From Adiantum capillus-veneris (Eukaryota > Streptophyta > Polypodiopsida > Polypodiales > Pteridaceae): a DNA stretch of 64,000 nt. Within the stretch, counting starts at the first letter, position 1; each line of letters starts with the position of its first letter. This document shows, piece by piece, positions 21,428 through 32,771 of this stretch. A model generated the notes under the pieces. It did not search any database and was not told the DNA's origin. It saw nothing but the letters and a program-made list of their open reading frames with translations. The position numbers were made by a program, and so were the translations under genes. The stretch spans positions 69,512,676 to 69,576,675 of the forward strand of contig CM043969.1 in the NCBI GenBank assembly GCA_014529385.2, in the 5' to 3' direction.

Positions 21428-22048
21428 CAGCGTAAGAGGGAACGGGCGGAACACACCCTAAACCCGAAACGGCGTTCCGGATGGGTCTGGCTCCTGAAAC
21501 AGAGTCGGGAACGGAACACCGATTCGGAAGGGGGGGGGGGGAACGGGCATCCGGAATGGTAAACTAGAAAGTCAAATGTTTGTTTAACTACCTATTTAGC
21601 GGTATATTTGGGGTTGTTTGGGGGTAGATTTAGGGCTATTTGGGGACAGGTTTGGAGGGCTGATTTGGGGCTGTTTGGGGGCTCGTCTCACCTTCTCCTC
21701 AAGCTCTCAACGTCTCTCTGTAATGAGCTACTCTCCTTGGAGCTCTAGCTTTTCTATCTTTCCTTTTTGCAGAAAGCACACTACCCTCAATGAACACATC
21801 TGGCTTTTACCTCTCTTTCTCAAGCTCCATCCCTTTCTCTTAAGCTCCGTCATCATAAAACATGCCTAAATATAGCTAATTAGAGCGGTCGAGTTCAAAA
21901 GCTTAGCTTATAGTTTTCCACTAACATATGAGCTTATAATACATACAATATATATAGTTTCTTTAGTCTATGGTTCCGACCTCGTTCCCTTTTCGATCCC
22001 CCTCCTCCTTTCTGTTCCCGTTCCCCGTTCCCGTTCCCGGTAACTTTG
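21428..22048. mobile_element. decayed non-autonomous hAT relative
   Basis: The left end CAGCGTAAGAGGGAACGGGC and the right end, read inversely CAAAGTTACCGGGAACGGG, are imperfect inverted repeats. GTTCCC/GGAACGG motifs fill both ends. The flanks CTATCTTA and CTAGTATCTTA look like an 8-bp TSD altered by three extra bases on the right. About 620 bp with no transposase. Same general family as 9995-13347, but older. Confidence 0.7.
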
Positions 22049-22638
22049 CTAGTATCTTAAGCACATGCTGACAAGGTTAGATTGCCCAGCGAAGTGTATA
22101 GACACCTGTTAACAAAACACCTATGCTAAGAAAGTTATCCAATGAAAAAACTTAACTTAATGTACCCAATCTGGACATGCAGGTTCTGCAAATATGCACA
22201 CAATGGTGCCAATATGAAACCATGTAGGCTTTTTGGAAATAGGTTTAACATGTCCACTTGGCACACAGACGCAATGTGCATTTGACACAATATCAAATAC
22301 TCGTGCAAAATTTCTCCCTTCACATACATGAGGTGCAACCAAAAACAATGCAACTTTTAACTTTTCCAAAATACGGATGAGAGGCTTAGAACTAAGGTGC
22401 TAGTTACGGTTGACAATGTGTTGGTTCAAGGGCAGGAAACATAGGCAATGAAGGGGGCATAGGATTGCGACACAATGCTATTCGGCTGATTGTGGACACC
22501 CGCAACCCTCCATGCTATGTATTTATCTATGAGAATTCTTGGCTAGAGGCAGAGGCATGGCGTGCTAACATGGGACCTAGACTCTTGCTAGAAAATTAGC
22601 CTTTTTCACTGGATCATCGTAGCCTCGCAGTTTCTGGG
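22049..22638. other. no gene seen; possible promoter side of the host gene
   Basis: No domain-bearing frame on either strand. If the exon at 22639 is the first coding exon, promoter and 5' UTR would lie here, but I cannot point to a convincing TATA box or start site. Confidence 0.4.
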
Positions 22639-25600
22639 ATGCAGATTATTTGCTGTCAAAAATTGCTGATGCAGCAGCAGCCTCTATTTACTAGTTCGAT
22701 TGGTAAGTTTTTTGTAGTGGTACTTTACTCTATGTACATTGGTTTGATTGGTAAGATTTTTGCAGCATCTTAGCTTACAAACACCATTGTTTTTCTATTG
22801 GAATGATTGAAAACCTTGAATTATGATTAAGTGGTGATAAGAAACTATGATTAACTCTGTTGATTAATTTTTCTGGTAAATCTTTGATTTCACATTCGTA
22901 CCATAATTCCATTTTAATCCTTTAATAATTCCATATTGGCTCAATAAGTCTTTGCACCTGCTCAAGTTTCATGTAATGGTACTTTGTGCAAGTATGCTGG
23001 CTTATCAGACAAGGCTTCCACAATTATTCCAGTGGCAGTGATTCTATATTCTTATTTAAATGTTTTGTTCAATCCAAGGTTGTTCATGTGGTGATACAGT
23101 CTATGCACTAATCTTTTCACATTTTTCATATGATAGCTGAGCAAATTTTTGGTGAGGGAAGACCAATGTTACATCTTCCAGCTCCCTCAAAAACATCGTG
23201 AGTTCTTGGTTTTTTGCATGTTTCCAAAATTTGGATTGTTGAGACTAATTTAATGAGGTAGAATTGCATATTCCCCTTTTCAATTGATATGTAAAAACTC
23301 TTTTGAAGTTTAGTGGTGTGGATGTCTGATTAACTACTTCTTGGCTTTCTTAAGACATTGTGACTCGTTTCTCTATCGAGCATTGTTGATATAAGGACAA
23401 TTATTGTGTTGTTTTTCAGATTTCCTGGTCCTACGCTCCTTGAATCAAAGGGAGGGGTAAATAATGTTTTCAACAAGCGGGCTTGTTTGACAGTCCAGTC
23501 AGGGGCAAAAAATGGAGCAGCCACTGATAGTTCTTCTGAAGATAGCAACACCAATCTTTTCTCAAATTCTGGGTTTGCTAGAGGATCTTTTCAAAAGGAT
23601 TCATCAGCTGCTGCAAATTCTGCAGAAACAGCTTTTGGAGTTTCAGCAGCAAGGACAACACAACAGCTACCTCAATTTTACCCTAATGCAACGGATGGTG
23701 ATTTTGATCAGTCTTCACACGGCTCTCGCTCTAAAGAGGGGGAAGGTCCTTCTCGGAATGGGAAGGCAAGTTATGTTTTCACTTTTTTGGAAAGAATTAT
23801 AAGAATTGCTTTTCAGTTCAAGATGAGTTATAGTAATATAAGCATTTGATGAAGGCCTCTTGATTTCTGTTCCTATCTTTATTAGTATCCAGGACCTGGC
23901 CCATATAAAGAACAAGCAACCTCAAGATTTGATGGTTCACTCCTGCAAGAAAATGGACATTACAACCTAGTTCGAAGTGAAAAGAGTCAATGATGCTACT
24001 TTTGATCTATATATATCACTTTGAAATCAAGAACACAAGAAAGACAATAGATAAGGAGTGAAACCAGAGAATGGAGAATAGGGAAAGTGTGGATTTTAAG
24101 AGATGAGCTATGCCAACCACACTCTACCTTGTGTGAAGGCTACCTTAACCATTGTTGTTGTGTGGGATGTTCTACTGCCACCTACAATTAGCTTACGTGG
24201 TAGCAGGTTTTTTTTTGTTCTTTCTGGTTACTTTACTTTCTTGTCCTCTTGTTTTGTTTTGTGAAATAGGCTGGTACTCCAAAGACGGTAGAGAATTGCA
24301 TAGACTTTAAACAACACTTTACTTAAAGAGGACACCTGCAAGAGGCAAGTTTCCCCCCTGAGATGTGTGGCCCCAACTTCCAAGGGATGCAACCATGGGG
24401 GTGTTTCTTTATTATAATGATGCCTCTGCAAGACAGTACAACTGCTCGTGGCTCGGAGAGACCTCTCAGATTTTGAGTTCAGCTGGCACATACATCACAC
24501 TTTTTTTTCCCCCCGAGAAAAAGATCCTTCCATTAGTTAATAAAAACTGCCCATAGGGCTACAAACCACCTCTACTAGGAGGGTGGCATGAAGAGCATGG
24601 GGAGACTCTCCCAGTGGGTAAACAAAATATGTACAATGAGGCTAAATCACAAGATGGGAGGAGGGAAAAGCCACACAGGTGGCCGATAGTGCCATCTGGG
24701 CGCATCCTGGTCCAAGGTGAAGAAGGGCCCTTGGCGCCAGAGAGGCAGGAAGGCCTCTCTGTGCTCCCTCATGCGGTCGGAGCTGCCTTGAAGTCTCTCG
24801 AATTGACCCTTGAGAGTATGGATCAGCTCCAGCCAAAAGTCACAAACAGTCTCTGTTAGTGGGACAGGGCGAGCCTCAAAGATGCGGAAGCAATGGGCCC
24901 CCCAAATGAACCAGAGTGTCATACCACAGACGAGCTCCCAACACACCTCTCTCTCACTACACCACTCCTCGGGGGTAAGCTCTATAGTAGGCTGAAGTGT
25001 AGGCCGAACCCCCCTGGATCACTATCATCGTGCTGATGGATGATAACTCAAATGGTAGTGCCGGGCCCGTGAGGGTGGACTAGGTAGTAGCATCCCAAGT
25101 GTATTGTCGCGCTGTGGAAAGAGCTGGCATGAGCTGAAGAACCTGAAGCCAAACCTGCTGTGCCATGGGGCAGTCCCACAGACAGTGACGCTGACTCTCC
25201 AAAGGATGGTTGCAAGCTGCACAAGCTGCCGAGAGGCTACTATGTACCAGCCAACTTCTTATTGCTGTAGCTCTATGTGCAACTAGCCACTGGAACAAAG
25301 TGACTCGCCTCGGCTGTCTAGAGTCCCACAACCTCTCCCAAAAGCCTGACAAGAACTCAGCTGTGAGACCCTCCTCTTGCCAATGAAAGGGATCCCAAGG
25401 TGGTTGGCTGAAGAGACGGGGTCTCTCCAAAACCACTCTCTAGAGTCTCACAACCTCTCCCAAAAGCCTGACAAGAACTCAGCTGTGAGACCCTCCTCCT
25501 GTCAATGAAGTGCTGCAGCAGGACGACCCTCTCTCTGTGTTGCCAGTATGTGTCGCCCCAGTCGAACAGTGTACTGAAAGAAAGGGATCCCAGGGCAATC

Positions 25601-28600
25601 GGCTGAAGAGAAGGGGTCTCTCCAAAACCACTCTCTAGGGTCCCACTACACTCGTGCCAGAGGGCAGCTCTCCCAAGCCCAAAGCCTCCAGTGGCTTGTC
25701 TCAAGGTCTGCTGGGTTAGGATTTGTGACACAGGTCCTCCCACAATGCCCACTACTCGTATCCTCTAAAAATAGCACTTTGCAACCTGTGGAGCCTCTAC
25801 TGAGACTGTGTGTAGTCGACCCTCGCCCTGGATCTCGAAGAACATGGCGGGTAGTGACTCCGAGTAGGACCGAATTGCAATGAGGACCTCCAGTCGCTTG
25901 AAGGCCCCCATCCATCTGGGAGCTACTGACTCTAGAGGGGTGAGCCACTCAAGTGGTAAAGCCTCTGTAATGTCTTGGCACATGCTCTGCACCCCTCTCA
26001 TGCCCTGCAGCAGCTGGTGGCTCTGTACCTCCTTTGGCAAACCTGAAAACTGAAGCCAGCTAGCTGCTTGCGGGTTGGGCCCTCTGCCCTGGGACCCCAA
26101 GAAACATGAGGCCTACTACCAACCAAGTGTCCTCTTTGTGTGCAAACCATGGGGTTCCAAACAAGGGGCTTCCTCGAGTGCTCCTCTGTGCAAGTGGGCT
26201 AGTGCTACTCCAGGTCACTCCGTAGCTGCTCCCAAGAGCGGAGCAGGCTCACAACAAAACGATCCTCAAGTCTCCTGCTCAGACCAACTCTGCGCATCTC
26301 TGTAAAGATCCACCTGATGGAAGGGTACCAAGGCTTCCTGCATGAGGCACTCTAGCTCTAAGCCGCGGAAGCAACAACTTCTTCCAAGGCTCCGCCCTTG
26401 GAAGCAGGTCTCTGACAAACTTCCCAAGGAGGGCTGTGCTCTGCTGTGCTGGGTTTATGATCCTCAACCCCACCCTGAGAACATGGTAGACTGATGACAT
26501 GCCAGGCTAGTTTGGCTCGGGCTAACTGAGTGTCGCGCCCTGACCACATAAAATTCCTGATCAACCTCTCTAGCTGACTGACATAGGAGCTCGAGAAGAT
26601 CTTGCAAGATGTAATGTACCACATAGTAGCCAACAACACTTGGTTGGCCACTACAACTCTGCCTGCCAAAGAGAGCCGTGCCGAACTCCAGTGTAGCAAC
26701 TTCCTCCTGATGGCCAGGAGGAGGGGGGCAATCTGCTGCTCACGAGACAAGTCTAGGCCAACCTGGTACCCAAGTAGCGAACTGCAGTCCGTGGGGGAAC
26801 CCGTCTGGAACCCTCACCTGGTGACCAATCAGGCGTAGGAGCACTGCCAACCCAAAAGCATCTGTCTTCCTCCAATTGATCAGTGCACCTGACGCACAAC
26901 AGAACACCTCAAGAGCCTGCTCACATTTGTGCGGATTGGTCTCTTGGCCCTCCAAGTACAAGGTTGAGTCGACAACAAACTCAACGTCAAGAAGCTGATT
27001 TGTCCTAATAGGGAGCTCAAGACCACACAGGCCAACCTGCTAAGAAGTCAAGAATCTGCTCATCACCTCAGCATAGAACAGAAAAAGGAAGGAGACAAGA
27101 GGGCAACCTTGTCTGACCGAAAGCGGAAGCGCTCCCCTCATCCCCTTGCCAAAAGCACCTGACTGTGCGCACACCTGTAGAGAGCCGACACACCTGTGAT
27201 CCAAGCATCTATGAAACCCATCCTACGTAGAGTGCCCTCCAGGAAGTCCCAGTCAACTCTGTCGTATGCCTTCTCAAAGTCGAGAAGGAGTATCACCAAG
27301 TCCTCTCCCCGAAGATGCACGAGGGCAGACGCCTCCCAAAAAGTGAAGATGTTGTCAAGGATACTATGCTCCTTGACAAAACCTTTCTGAGTCCCATGTA
27401 TAATGCTCTCTAGTAGTGGCTGAATTCTTAAACTCAAAGCCTTTGCTAGAATTTTGTAGGACGAGTTGAGGATGGTAATGGGTCGCCATTGTGGAATCTC
27501 ATCCAAGGATCCTCCCTCCTTGGGAATCAGGTAGATCAAGCCCTCACTCATGTTGTCAGGCATCTCGCCAGTGCGCTGCGGAGATCTGAACCAAGCAAGT
27601 CCGAGTACTCCAAGAAAAAGCTGGGAGTCAAACTATCCTCCCCTGAACAACTACCACGGGGGAGTGCTTTGAGGGCCTCATGGAGCTCCTCTAGTTGTAG
27701 GGGAAGCTCAAGTCTCTGTAGCATCTCCTCGGTAACAAGGCAAGGAATCTGTGCTCAAACTTGCTCTCTACATGCATCCTGGTGCTCTGACTGTGGCTCA
27801 GCTGACAACAGATCGCGGTAGAAATCGGTAGCAACTGCACGCAAATCCTCAGGCTCTGAAGCAACTGACCTGTCAAGTCTCCTCAAGTGACAAACACTGG
27901 TGTGTGTATGGCGTGGCCCCACTGTCTCAAAGAACTCGCCAAAAACTCTGTCACCTACCTGGGTCCACTGAGATGCCTGTCGATGGAAGGCAAACTCATG
28001 GCGCCGCTCCTCAATGCTAGTCAGCTCCTGCCTAGCCTGCTGCAATTGCTCCTCCAACCATGGACTGTGTGGATGCTGCTCTTGCATCCTTTGTAGGGAA
28101 GCAATGCCTCGTCGAAGACGCTTCTCCTCCTCTCTGGCTACAGCCAAGCGAGCTGCAGACTCCTGAAGGAAGAAGCGACTAAGCTCCGCCAAGCCAGAGG
28201 CCACTCTACCAACAGGGGTGTCTTGCTTGTCTAAAATCTGTTTAAAGTGCCTCCATTTGCTCTCTATGCTCTGGATCTAGCAAGATCCTCTCAGGGATGC
28301 GTAGCATGGCACCCCCCCCCCCCCCCCTCTATCTGTCTGTCACCGTGTGAATCACTGATGCGTGGTCGGAAAAAGTAGTCCCTGCCGGGATGCAAATAGA
28401 TCCCCCCATGTCACAAATGTGGTCATTGGCGTAGAAGCGATCTACCCATAAGACAACCCTGAACCTGCATATTAATCCAATGAGCTATGCCTGGCACAAT
28501 AATACCTCTGCCCACCATGGCCTGCTGCCAAGAATCCACAATAGTAATACATACCCCTCCTTGGATACCTCCAAGTCCAAATGCAACTGACCAAAACGTC

Positions 28601-31600
28601 TCATAGTGACCACGCAAAATCTGACCACATCGTCCAATGCGGCTCTCACACAGATGATGCTCCTTTAGCATAAGAATGTCAACCTCACCACCCACAAGGC
28701 ATCATTGAAGCTCGTGACGCAACGGACCCCTCTGACACTGAAACTGGGGCCCTCCCAATCCTTGCACATTCCATGAGACAATCCTCATGGAGTCAGTGAG
28801 AAAAAACAGATGCTGCAATAGCAGCCAGCAATAGCAAGCCAACCTCGCTATCTTTCAGGCCAGTTGGGATGGAGAGTAATCCACATGCGAGCGACCTCTA
28901 GACAAGCGCGTGTGAAATGACTGTACCACCCAAGCCCAGGTCGAGCGTGCAACGTAGGGCTATATCCTCTGTCCAGGAATCCTCATGTACAAATACATAG
29001 CAAGGGGGGCTCTGAGTGTCAGCAAACAAATGAATGCACCACAATGTGCCTGCAACCTGCCGCATCTGGTGGTGTCACACTGAACTTGGCTAAAGGCCAA
29101 AGAGTCTGTACTAGATCTGTCACCCCTAAGTCCCCTGTGTGGTGTGAGAACTCAGTGGCCTGGACCTAGAGCCACTCAAGAACTGTGTGCAGGGTCCACT
29201 CTGTAGGATCCATACCGCACAATGGAAAGGAGAAGCCTACCGCTGTGTCCAGAGCCTTAGTGCCCCGAGTTGCTAGAAAGAGGACGTGGACTAGAAAGCA
29301 AGCCTCCTTCAGGTCGGGAGAAGGATCACCTAGAAAACATGTGAAGCTGTAGTTGAAGAAGCCCCATCCTCTGCGAATGTCAAAGCTGGTCAAACCCCGA
29401 GGGACTGTTGCAACAGGAGAAGTTTGAACCAGAAGAGGCGGCCTCACATGGGGCTGTCCCTCCCGAGCCATGCGGCTCGTAGCAAAAGCACCACCTAGAG
29501 ATCGCCTCGCTGCAGATGAGTGTCCAGACCCAGCGTCTAAGGAGAATGTGGGATGGGTCGGGAGATGAGGTTGAGGGCCCCACCAGGGAGAGAGGAGCGC
29601 GAGGTGGGGGTGAGGGTGGAGGCAGAACGGTGGCGTTTGTGGGTAGCGGTGGAGGTGGCGGAGCTGAGACGAAGGGAGCCTCCTCAGGGGGGTCTTGTTG
29701 AAGGGGGTCAAAACGGTTCCCCATCAGAACCCAATGTTGCTGAGCTCCAGGAGTCGGCCACCATGGGGAGCCTCCTCAGGGGGGTCTTGTTGAAGGGGGT
29801 CAAAACAGTTCCCTGTCAGAACACAATGGTGCTGAGCTCTAGGGGTCGGCCACCATGGGGAGCAGTGTGGCGAGCTCGTCCGTGTCGGTCGCGGCCAGGC
29901 ACTTGCTGCGAACCGTCAATTGCCTGATCGTTGGCCTCTGTCGAGGTACCAGCATGTGTACCAGCATGTGTGTCCTGGGTAGCTGTCTGCTGGGCATGCT
30001 CAGCCTTGGGAGGTTGCACATGCGCTTTGGGTCGGGTTCTCCTGCGAGGACAGGCCTTTGCTAAGTGGCCCATCTGTCTTCTAATGAAGGCGGAATGGTG
30101 GCGTTTGCGGGTGGCGGCGAAGCTGAGGCGAATGGAGCCTCCTCAAGGGGGTCTTGTTGAAGGGGGTCAAAACGGTTCCTTGCATAGCCTCTAATGCTTT
30201 TTATAAGGCAATTGACTCCAAATATAAATATTGTAAATGTGCATTGAGCCAAAGGGCACTGGATAGGGAGGCATCTTCAAGCATAACACAAACTATGAAT
30301 GGGATAGGGTGATTGGTTTTAGTGTTACAGTTCTTTATGGGAGCCATTAATGTAATGGGATAGGGTGATGGATTTTAGGGTACAGTTCTTCATGTGAGCC
30401 ATTAATGTTTGGGGTTTCTCTCGGTAGCAACCGTACGGTCAGTTGCTTTTCTCTTATCATTTTAAACATATTTTGCTAGATTGCTCTTCTCTCATCTTCT
30501 AGCCAAATTTTGTGAGAGTTGCTTTTTGGTCCAACCCCTAGTTTTGCACCACTTTTGCGGTACTTTTGGGCAATGCTTCATCTTTTTGCTTCAACTTGAA
30601 TCTTGGAGGTGTGCTTAATCTTCTTTGTTTGATTTTGAAGAGTCCGTGAAGGCCTTTACCGGGTCCGTTAGGGTCACTTTATTCGAGTCCCCCACAGTGC
30701 AGAGCAGCAACAGGAGTGTTAGCACACATAGAGGGTGCTTTGAAGGCTGACTCCCAAATCGTGCTGTGCTATCAGATGGAAGAGATACTGACATGGATGC
30801 TGAGTGTGGCAGTCAGGACCACAACTCTCTTGTGTAGGAACATTCTAGCTTCAAATGTCGAATTCTTTCCATTCTATCTCTCTTTCAGTCACCTCAATTA
30901 TTTGGAGTTTTTTATTGCAGTTATTGTCGTGCACTGTCTTCACCACCTTCTGTCTGAGTAGAGTCTGGTCACATATAGAGTTGTCAACCATGTTGACTGC
31001 CTCTAATTGCAGAATTGCTTAAATTTGTAAGTTATTGGCCCTGTTCCTTGGCTTTATGTAGCCACAATCTTGAAATCCGTTTTCCTACACACCAACATTG
31101 ACCAATCTCTAAGTAATGACAGTTTTGCACTTTTATTAAAATATAGACTACTTTTCAGTGGAGCATTGTGTTTGTTTGTATTTGAGGATTATGAATGGAC
31201 AAATTGAAGTTAAGTCCACACAAATGCTTTTTATAAATGCAAGTGCTTTTAAAGCTCAAGCAGGACATGCAAATGCAAGGCTTTGGGTGGCAACCAAGAT
31301 TGAAAACTAACTATACATAATGGTCAAATGTCCTAGACCTGAAACAGTAGGATATGATACATTATCACCAATAATATGCTGAAAATTATTAGTTGATTAG
31401 ATTGTGAACAGGTGCTTGTTTGAACTGCTATCTTTGTGCCTTTTGTATGGGCACATGTGTCAGTTATTTGGCGTGTTTTGTTGCGCAATCACCATAAAGC
31501 CCAGTAAATCTATTTACAGTAGCTAAACAAACAAAGATGCTTGTGAACTTGTACATACTCATGTGATGGGATGCACGTGGAAACACAAGCACACTGCTCT

Positions 31601-31750
31601 TTACTAACTAGTTATTCTTTTTTTGTCTTCCAGGTCTCGAATTGGCGGAATCTTGCAAACTTAAATCATTGGGTGATTCAAGACTATTACAAGTTAGTAA
31701 GCAGGGTCAATGCATTGGAGATGAGGATGCAAAGGCTTACAGATGAACAG
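22639..31750 (+). CDS. 5' exons of a host gene, probably plastid SecA2-like (partial)
   Basis: Inferred exons: 22639-22702 (start MQIICCQKLL, donor GTAAGT), 23137-23197 (donor GTGAGT), 23420-23765 (acceptor TTTTTCAG, donor GCAAGT, a GC-AG intron), 23886 to about 23976 (end unresolved) and 31634-31750 (TCTTCCAG/GTATTT). Phases fit across the first four exons, giving ...FTSSI-AEQIFGEGRPM...SKTS-FPGPTLLESKG. The first ~90 residues are basic, Ser-rich and poor in acidic residues, which suits a plastid transit peptide. A Ser/Asn-rich linker follows. The last exon resembles the start of the SecA motor domain. SecA2 drives protein transport into plastid inner membranes. Everything after residue ~240 is outside the window or absent. 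The link between the 23.9-kb and 31.6-kb exons is the weakest point, and extra exons between them are possible. It could also be a broken gene. Confidence 0.5.
23977..24500. other. intron-like sequence, no gene seen
   Basis: Non-coding sequence between the 23.9-kb exon and the L1-type LINE. No repeat family recognised. Confidence 0.5.
25080..28204 (-). pseudogene. LINE ORF2: reverse transcriptase and C-terminal zinc finger (L1 type)
   Basis: From the right: a coiled linker (27755-28204, EEEKRLRRGIASLQRMQEQ), then RT fingers and palm (27138-27563: IYLIPKEGG, WRPITILNSSYKILAKAL, QKGFVKEHSILDNI, LLLDFEKAYDRVDWDFL). A stretch near 26950-27000 follows, where the usual FADD box reads FVVDST, so a catalytic aspartate pair is not preserved. 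Then come the thumb/connection (26358-26750, ARLSLAGRVVVANQVLLATMWY) and a zf-RVT-like module (25080-25436: RVTLFQWLVAHRA, CAACNHPLESQRHCLWDC). The frames change at least four times. The sequence is plant L1-like by its LDFEKAYDRVDW and SLAGR motifs. Confidence 0.85.
25318..25660. repeat. internal segmental duplications in LINE ORF2
   Basis: A stretch starting GAGTC(C/T)CACAACCTCTCC occurs at 25321 and 25443 (offset 122). AAAGGGATCCCA and its following 60 bp occur at 25386 and 25581 (offset 195). In the minus-strand frame this repeats TLESGFGETPSLQP. The two overlapping duplications lengthen the connection between the thumb and the zinc-finger region. Confidence 0.85.
28310..28327. repeat. 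poly-C run
   Basis: A single-base run within the LINE, between the linker and endonuclease remnants. Its length is probably unreliable in the assembly. Confidence 0.9.
28423..28695 (-). pseudogene. LINE endonuclease remnant
   Basis: The minus strand reads DILMLKEHHLCES, corresponding to the LQETHL-type block of APE endonucleases, followed by a GGIQGGVCITI stretch (the usual GGLAIL block). The C-terminal half of the domain is not recognisable. Decayed. Confidence 0.6.
29166..30073 (-). pseudogene. LINE ORF1-like region
   Basis: A zinc-knuckle remnant (GHLAKACPRRRTRP) at the right end is followed by a low-complexity Thr/His segment, then an ORF (29166-29711) with Pro/His-rich sequence and a WGFFNYSFTCFLGDPSPDL part. 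The position upstream of the endonuclease fits ORF1 of plant L1 elements. No clear RNA-binding fold can be read. Confidence 0.45.
29600..30190. repeat. tandem and dispersed repeats at the 5' end of the L1-type LINE
   Basis: GGAGCCTCCTCAGGGGGGTC plus the following ~70 bp occurs at about 29678 and 29769 (period ~91). A third copy begins near 30136. The segment before it (GAACGGTGGCGTTTG..., 29624) recurs near 30092. The repeat therefore covers about 120 bp and may represent 5' UTR monomers. Confidence 0.8.
30301..30412. repeat. 56-bp tandem duplication
   Basis: GGGATAGGGTGAT starts at 30301 and 30357. Both units end in GAGCCATTAATGT. Confidence 0.85.
30413..31633. other. intron-like sequence, no supported gene
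   Basis: An 81-codon open frame at 30716-30961 and a short acidic alternative frame near 30760-30840 were seen. Neither has good splice sites or a known domain. The rest is AT-rich, with a polypyrimidine tract before the exon at 31634. Confidence 0.5.
31634..31750 (+). CDS. internal exon resembling the N-terminal helix region of plastid SecA
   Basis: 117 bp, phase 0 at both ends, with a strong polypyrimidine tract and CAG acceptor and a CAG/GTATTT donor. It encodes NWRNLANLNHWV, then QDYYKLVSRVNALEMRMQRL, then TDEQ. I recall plant SECA2 proteins as having a W..L...N.WV..DYY.LV..VN..E..IQ.L.DEQ pattern just before the first SecA helicase block. That match is from memory and not tested. The expected next block (AEF... 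then the Walker A region GEGKT) is not found on this strand before 64000. Confidence 0.6.
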
Positions 31751-31940
31751 GTATTTTTCTCCTACCTGAGAAGCAGCAAAATGTTTCCTACTTTTTGTCA
31801 TCTTCTTCAGGGAGTAGCGATTGATAACAATCTTCTCCTCCCTTTATCATTGCGAGGGCGTCTTTTCTTTTCGCAACAGTTTGAGTCCATTGATATGGTT
31901 TATACCACTTTTCCAAATTGTACCTCTTTGTTTTCGGTTT

Positions 31941-32285
31941 TATTTTTTGTACCCACAGACATACCTCACATCTGACAAGACTTGTTATTACTTTTCTCAT
32001 AGGTCATTTTTCCTCGTAACTTAGTTTTTCCAATTTTCCCCTCATTGTTGAGGACGACCTGAGACCAGTGGTGCTTGGGTCATTGTACCTCTGACATTGT
32101 TTATAGTTATATTTTTTGTACCCACAGACATACCTCACATCTGATAAGACTTGTTATTACTTTTCATTTCCTAGTTCATGTTTTCCTGTAATTTTGCTTT
32201 TCCAATTTTCCCCTCATTGTTTGGAGGGATAGAATTCTCTCTTCCATCAGTGAGGACGACGTGGGACCAACGGTGCTTGGGTCGC
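31941..32285. repeat. 169-bp imperfect tandem duplication downstream of the exon
   Basis: TATTTTTTGTACCCACAGAC occurs at 31941 and 32110. The similarity continues through CAATTTTCCCCTCATTGTT and GTGCTTGGGTC in both copies. The second unit has about 25 extra bases. Confidence 0.85.
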
Positions 32286-32771
32286 TTTCTACTTGAGATG
32301 TACCAGCACTAAGAGCATCTGTTACTGGAGAAGGAGAGACCGTATCAGACAGACTAGTTTTTTCACCCTACATAGATGACATCTCACCAGGGTGCTAAAG
32401 CACCGCAGGGAGTCAACATTGCTAGAGCATTGGAGATCAGAGCGTGTAAACGATAGAGAGCCCTTGGTACAAACCATCACAATGCAATCACGTCGCGTCA
32501 ATCTGCAAGTTCTGTGTGTGAAGTGATGCACCAGAGGGTTTCTTTAATAGGGCCAAGGGACTTGCAACAATAGCAGGTCCTCAATAAGCAAGGGCTCTCC
32601 AAAAATAGCTTCCTCGTCTGCTTTTTTCCCCAAAAGAAAGAAGAAAAGCACTTTTTTAATGCTATTTTAGATCTAGTTTTAAAGAGAGAAAACTGGTTTT
32701 GAGAGAGAAAATTGCGAATTCTAGAGGGAAAATATTCTCTAGAGAGAGAAAATCAGAAATTCAGGATAATA
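32286..32771. other. no gene seen; GA-rich stretch at the right
   Basis: From about 32640 the sequence is rich in GAGAGAGAAAA clusters that lead into the 3' end of the LINE at 32772. No coding region recognised. Confidence 0.5.

Larger units (their letters stand above)
24501..30190 (-). mobile_element. L1-type LINE, near full length, decayed
   Basis: Parts on the minus strand run from the right. They are a repeated 5' region (about 29600-30190), an ORF1-like part with a zinc-knuckle remnant (GHLAKACP, 29816-30073) and a Pro/His-rich segment (29166-29711), an endonuclease remnant (28423-28695), the ORF2 linker and RT (26358-28204) and a C-terminal zinc-finger region (25080-25436). A short oligo-A tail follows (T-run at 24501-24508). 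It lies in a host-gene intron in antisense orientation. It has many stops and frameshifts and cannot move by itself. No target duplication was identified. Confidence 0.8.

Noticed and set aside
22135-22369. Two minus-strand frames of about 70 codons
   Set aside because: No domain, overlapping in different frames, and in a stretch without splice or promoter signals.
30716-30961. 81-codon plus-strand frame as a possible exon of the host gene
   Set aside because: No convincing splice sites, no known domain, and a membrane-like tail that comes from AT-rich sequence.
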